DNA from: Myxococcales bacterium
GTDB taxonomy: Bacteria > Myxococcota > Myxococcia > Myxococcales > Anaeromyxobacteraceae
NCBI GenBank assembly: GCA_021848865.1
Contig: JAJZTO010000233.1
Coordinates: forward strand, 1-5,127
Direction of reading: 5' to 3'
DNA: 5,127 bases
Shown here: in pieces, positions 4,695-5,127 of the stretch
Numbering within the stretch: the stretch's first letter is position 1
Layout: each line of letters starts with the position of its first letter
Made by a program: the position numbers and the translations under genes
The notes under the pieces: generated by a model
Told to the model about the DNA's origin: nothing
What the model saw: only the letters and a program-made list of their open reading frames with translations
Databases searched by the model: none

Positions 4695-5127
4695 AGCGCC
4701 GCCCCGCCCGCCGCGCCCCGCCGATCCTGGCCTTCTCCGGCCCGAGCGGCGCGGGGAAGACCCGGCTCCTCGCCCGGCTGCTCCCGGCGCTGCGCCGCCG
4801 CGGGCTCGAGGTCTGCGTCCTCAAGCACACCGGCCACGACCACCCCTTCGACCGGCGCGGCAAGGACACCGAGCGGCTGCGCCGCGCCGGGGCGCTGGCC
4901 GCGGCCATCCAGGGCCCGGCGGGGCTGGCCCTGTTCGCCCCCCCGGTGGCCGGCGCCCGGGCGCTGGCGCGGCTCCTGCCCCCCTGCGACCTGGTGCTGG
5001 CGGAGGGCTGGAAGGGCGAGCCGCTGCCGCGCGTCGAGGTCCACCGCCGCCGCGTCTCCCGGGCCTTCCTGTGCGCCGGCGACCGCCGGGTGGTGGCGGT
5101 GGTGGGCGACGAGGCGCCGCCCCAGAT
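4691..5127 (+). CDS. mobB: Molybdopterin-guanine dinucleotide biosynthesis adapter MobB (3' end outside window)
   Basis: The reading frame opens at GTG 4691, whose GTGA overlaps the moeA stop codon, a sign of translational coupling, and stays open for 145 codons to the window edge. Residues 17-24 are the P-loop GPSGAGKT. The family anchors follow: VCVLKHTGHDHPFD (about 41-54), GKDTERLRRAGA (57-68), and DLVLAEGWKGEPLPRVEVHR (about 98-117), which resembles the DLVLVEGFK...P.IEVHR stretch of known MobB. MobB binds GTP and assists MobA in joining GMP to molybdopterin, giving the MGD cofactor of DMSO-reductase-family enzymes. Typical MobB is about 160-180 residues, so perhaps 20-35 residues are missing; a fusion further downstream cannot be ruled out. 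The N-terminus (KRRPARRAPP) is unusually basic. Co-transcription with moeA is nearly certain. Confidence 0.94.
   Translation, partial: MKRRPARRAPPILAFSGPSGAGKTRLLARLLPALRRRGLEVCVLKHTGHDHPFDRRGKDTERLRRAGALAAAIQGPAGLALFAPPVAGARALARLLPPCDLVLAEGWKGEPLPRVEVHRRRVSRAFLCAGDRRVVAVVGDEAPPQ

Overview
The window is about three-quarters G+C, its coding is dense, and the third codon positions are almost all G or C. Gene content (universal stress protein, CBS pair, FNR-type regulator, molybdenum cofactor genes) and base composition fit a respiratory, facultatively anaerobic high-GC bacterium. An Anaeromyxobacter-like myxobacterium is my best guess, but this is inference from composition and gene style, not a database match.

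Layout. (1) 7-926, minus strand: a universal stress protein gene followed after 44 bp by a two-CBS-domain protein gene, probably one transcript. (2) 947-2041, plus strand: a cytosolic cardiolipin-synthase-like phospholipase D protein with two HKD motifs, divergent from the stress gene across only 20 bp that hold an 11-bp palindrome. (3) 2077-2394, minus strand: a small STAS-domain protein lacking the usual phosphorylatable serine, preceded by a good partial match to a sigma-54 promoter. (4) 2654-3313, minus strand: a Crp/Fnr-family regulator with an FNR-type recognition helix and cysteines placed like those of an iron-sulfur FNR. (5) 3314-3524: a 211-bp divergent control region with an FNR-box-like site, a possible minus-strand -10 element and several dyads. 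(6) 3525 to window end, plus strand: moeA overlapping the start of mobB by 4 bp, with mobB cut off by the window edge.

How the genes may fit together. MoeA inserts molybdenum into molybdopterin, and MobB assists the next step, attachment of GMP to give the guanine dinucleotide cofactor of DMSO-reductase-family enzymes (nitrate, DMSO, formate and similar oxidoreductases). These enzymes are typically used when oxygen is scarce, and a divergent FNR-type regulator with a possible FNR site between the two transcripts gives a plausible oxygen-responsive unit. The Usp-CBS pair suggests stress or energy-charge sensing through adenine nucleotides; the PLD protein is likely membrane lipid housekeeping.

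I found no mobile element, CRISPR array, rRNA or convincing tRNA, and nothing that amounts to a wholly new system. The best leads are regulatory (the FNR-like site, the sigma-54-like site, the shared palindromic -10-like motif) and two protein-level deviations (MoeA loop, STAS phosphosite).
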